This document shows positions 4,404 through 6,006 of a DNA stretch of 6,006 nucleotides, piece by piece. The stretch spans positions 31,097 to 37,102 of the forward strand of contig DORI01000098.1 of the NCBI GenBank assembly GCA_003512365.1, written 5' to 3'. Numbering within the stretch: position 1 is the first letter of the stretch; every line of letters begins with the position of its first letter. The notes below the pieces were generated by a model. That model had not been told where the DNA came from. It saw only the letters and a program-made list of their open reading frames with translations, and did no database searches. Both the position numbers and the translations under genes were made by a program. The DNA is from Crocinitomicaceae bacterium (GTDB lineage Bacteria > Bacteroidota > Bacteroidia > Flavobacteriales_D > Crocinitomicaceae).

Positions 4404-6006
4404 ATGGAAATTCCTAAAACATACGAGCCGTCAAAAGCAGAAAGCAAGTGGTATCCTTATTGGATGAATAAAGGATATTTTAATTCCACTCCTGATAACA
4501 GAGAGCCCTATACCGTAGTTATTCCGCCCCCAAATGTAACGGGTGTTCTTCACATGGGACACATGTTAAATAATACCATTCAAGATGTTTTGGTACGAAG
4601 AGCGCGCATGCTCGGAAAAAATGCGTGTTGGGTACCTGGCACTGATCATGCTTCCATTGCTACAGAAGCCAAGGTTGTTCAAAAACTCAAGTCAGAAGGA
4701 ATTTCGAAAACAGATTTGTCAAGAGATGAGTTTTTAAAACATGCTTTTGAGTGGAAGGAGAAACACGGAGGAATTATTTTAGAGCAACTGAAGAAGCTTG
4801 GCGCATCGTGTGATTGGAATAGAACACATTTTACGATGGATGAAGAATACTCAAATTCTGTTATCTCCGTATTTATTGATCTTTTTAAAAAAGGTAAAAT
4901 TTACAGAGGTGTTCGTATGGTGAACTGGGATCCCGAAGCTCTAACCGCCGTTTCAGATGAAGAGGTAATCTATAAAGAATTAAACTCACGATTATTTTTT
5001 GTTCGATATAAAGTAGTTGATTCTGTAGATGAATGGATTACAATCGCAACTACTCGGCCGGAAACAATATTGGGAGATACCGCAGTATGTGTGAATCCTA
5101 ATGATGACCGATACAAACATCTCATTGGTAAATCTGTTATTGTACCAATCGCCAACCGAGAAGTTAAAGTTGTTGCCGACGAATATGTCGATCCTACATT
5201 TGGAACGGGATGTTTGAAAATTACACCTGCCCATGATATTAACGATTACGAAATTGGCAAAAAATTCAATTTAGAGACTATTGATGTGTTCAATGAGAAC
5301 GGTACTCTAAATGCTCACGGTGCGCACTTTGAAGGCAAAGACCGTTTTGAAGTACGAAAGCTGATAGAAAAAGAATTAGAAGAAAAAGGTTATTTGGTTA
5401 AAACAGAAGATCACCTTAATAAAGTGGGATTTTCTGAGCGAACGAATGCAGTTATAGAGCCAAAACTTTCACTACAATGGTTTGTATCCATGAAGGAAAT
5501 TTCAAAGTCTGCCTTGGATAATGTGATGAATGGCAACATTAAATTTCATCCTGAGAAGTTTAAAAACACTTATCGTCATTGGATGGAAAATGTTAAAGAT
5601 TGGTGTATTTCCAGACAATTATGGTGGGGACATAGAATTCCGGCTTGGTATTATGGAAATGGAATCAACGATTTTGTTGTTGCAAGAACTGAGGAAGATG
5701 CCAAGACATTAGTGCAGGCAAAAACAAACCTCCAATTAGTTGAAATTACCCTACGTCAAGATGAAGATGTTTTGGACACTTGGTTTTCTAGTTGGCTTTG
5801 GCCAATTTCGGTTTTCAACGGCCTAACTCAGCCAAATAACGAAGAAATACGCTATTATTATCCGACGAATGATCTTGTCACAGCACCAGAAATCATGTTT
5901 TTTTGGGTAGCAAGAATGATCATAGCAGGTTATGAGTACCTTGGTGATTTGCCATTCAAAAATGTATACTATACAGGGATTGTAAGAGACAAATTAGGAC
6001 GGAAAA
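4404..6006 (+). CDS. valS: Valine--tRNA ligase, N-terminal 534 residues (partial)
   Basis: ValRS charges tRNA-Val in the cytosol and clears mischarged threonyl-tRNA-Val. The frame opens at the ATG at 4404 and runs off the right edge. Visible parts are the class I signature PPPNVTGVLHMGH with HMGH at residues 50-53, GTDHASIATE (79-88), and the CP1 editing domain with TTRPET (216-221), GTGC (267-270) and TPAHD (274-278). After editing come WCISRQLWWGHRIPAWY (from 400) and DVLDTWFSSWLWP (455-467). The last residues read IVRDKLGRK, so the window ends one base into the Met codon of the expected KMSKS loop. The anticodon-binding and C-terminal coiled-coil domains lie outside. The family is usually about 870-950 residues long, so a little over half is seen. 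All key editing and synthetic motifs present are intact. Confidence 0.97.
   Translation, partial: MEIPKTYEPSKAESKWYPYWMNKGYFNSTPDNREPYTVVIPPPNVTGVLHMGHMLNNTIQDVLVRRARMLGKNACWVPGTDHASIATEAKVVQKLKSEGISKTDLSRDEFLKHAFEWKEKHGGIILEQLKKLGASCDWNRTHFTMDEEYSNSVISVFIDLFKKGKIYRGVRMVNWDPEALTAVSDEEVIYKELNSRLFFVRYKVVDSVDEWITIATTRPETILGDTAVCVNPNDDRYKHLIGKSVIVPIANREVKVVADEYVDPTFGTGCLKITPAHDINDYEIGKKFNLETIDVFNENGTLNAHGAHFEGKDRFEVRKLIEKELEEKGYLVKTEDHLNKVGFSERTNAVIEPKLSLQWFVSMKEISKSALDNVMNGNIKFHPEKFKNTYRHWMENVKDWCISRQLWWGHRIPAWYYGNGINDFVVARTEEDAKTLVQAKTNLQLVEITLRQDEDVLDTWFSSWLWPISVFNGLTQPNNEEIRYYYPTNDLVTAPEIMFFWVARMIIAGYEYLGDLPFKNVYYTGIVRDKLGRK

Noticed and set aside
4970..5712. Frames at 4970-5155 and 4992-5234 (minus) and 5530-5712 (plus)
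   Set aside because: All lie within valS, whose motifs are continuous across these positions.
1..6006. CRISPR array, tRNA or rRNA genes, insertion sequences, defence or secretion systems
   Set aside because: I saw no regularly spaced repeats, cloverleaf sequences, transposase motifs or defence-type domains on either strand. Apart from the FtsH joint this is ordinary housekeeping DNA.

Overview
The window looks like a piece of a low-GC Bacteroidota chromosome, probably from the Flavobacteriia or a relative. Four things point there: the gene order rsfS-ftsH / birA / START-like-pyrE / Nudix, an FtsH with an octaglycine linker after its second membrane helix, a DUF1573 lipoprotein-like secreted protein, and matches to the Bacteroidota -7 promoter element TAnnTTTG (with a usable TTG/TTTG -33 element in two cases) instead of E. 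coli-type boxes. Gene starts lack clear Shine-Dalgarno sequences, which also fits that phylum.

Layout. Positions 1-1031 (minus) hold the N-terminal part of ftsH, open at the left edge. Next come rsfS (1042-1419, minus), divergent birA (1492-2223, plus), a START/SRPBCC-fold protein (2201-2599, minus) and pyrE (2610-3257, minus), which form a two-gene unit. A Nudix hydrolase (3256-3846, plus) starts on the same CATG as pyrE. A secreted DUF1573 protein (3926-4315, plus) follows, and then valS (4404 to the right edge, plus), cut just before its KMSKS motif. There is no gene-free stretch above 100 bases. The genes are housekeeping: membrane proteolysis, ribosome silencing, biotin attachment, UMP synthesis, nucleotide clean-up and tRNA charging. 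They do not form one pathway.

The striking anomaly is at the left end. The ftsH frame is a textbook Bacteroidota FtsH up to the Walker B motif (IIFIDEID, about positions 153-179). It then changes, in frame and without a stop, into a sequence that is not FtsH but resembles the same part of a Lon-type AAA+ ATPase, especially the divergent Lon-like proteins I associate with giant viruses. GC content drops from about 44% to about 25% at the same place. This is either an assembly chimera joined through the shared Walker B codons or a real AAA+ module swap. A chimera is the more likely reading.

Two smaller points stand out. The pyrE and Nudix start codons overlap on one CATG palindrome, with promoter-like elements inside each other's first codons. 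The birA and START-like genes overlap tail to tail by 23 bases.
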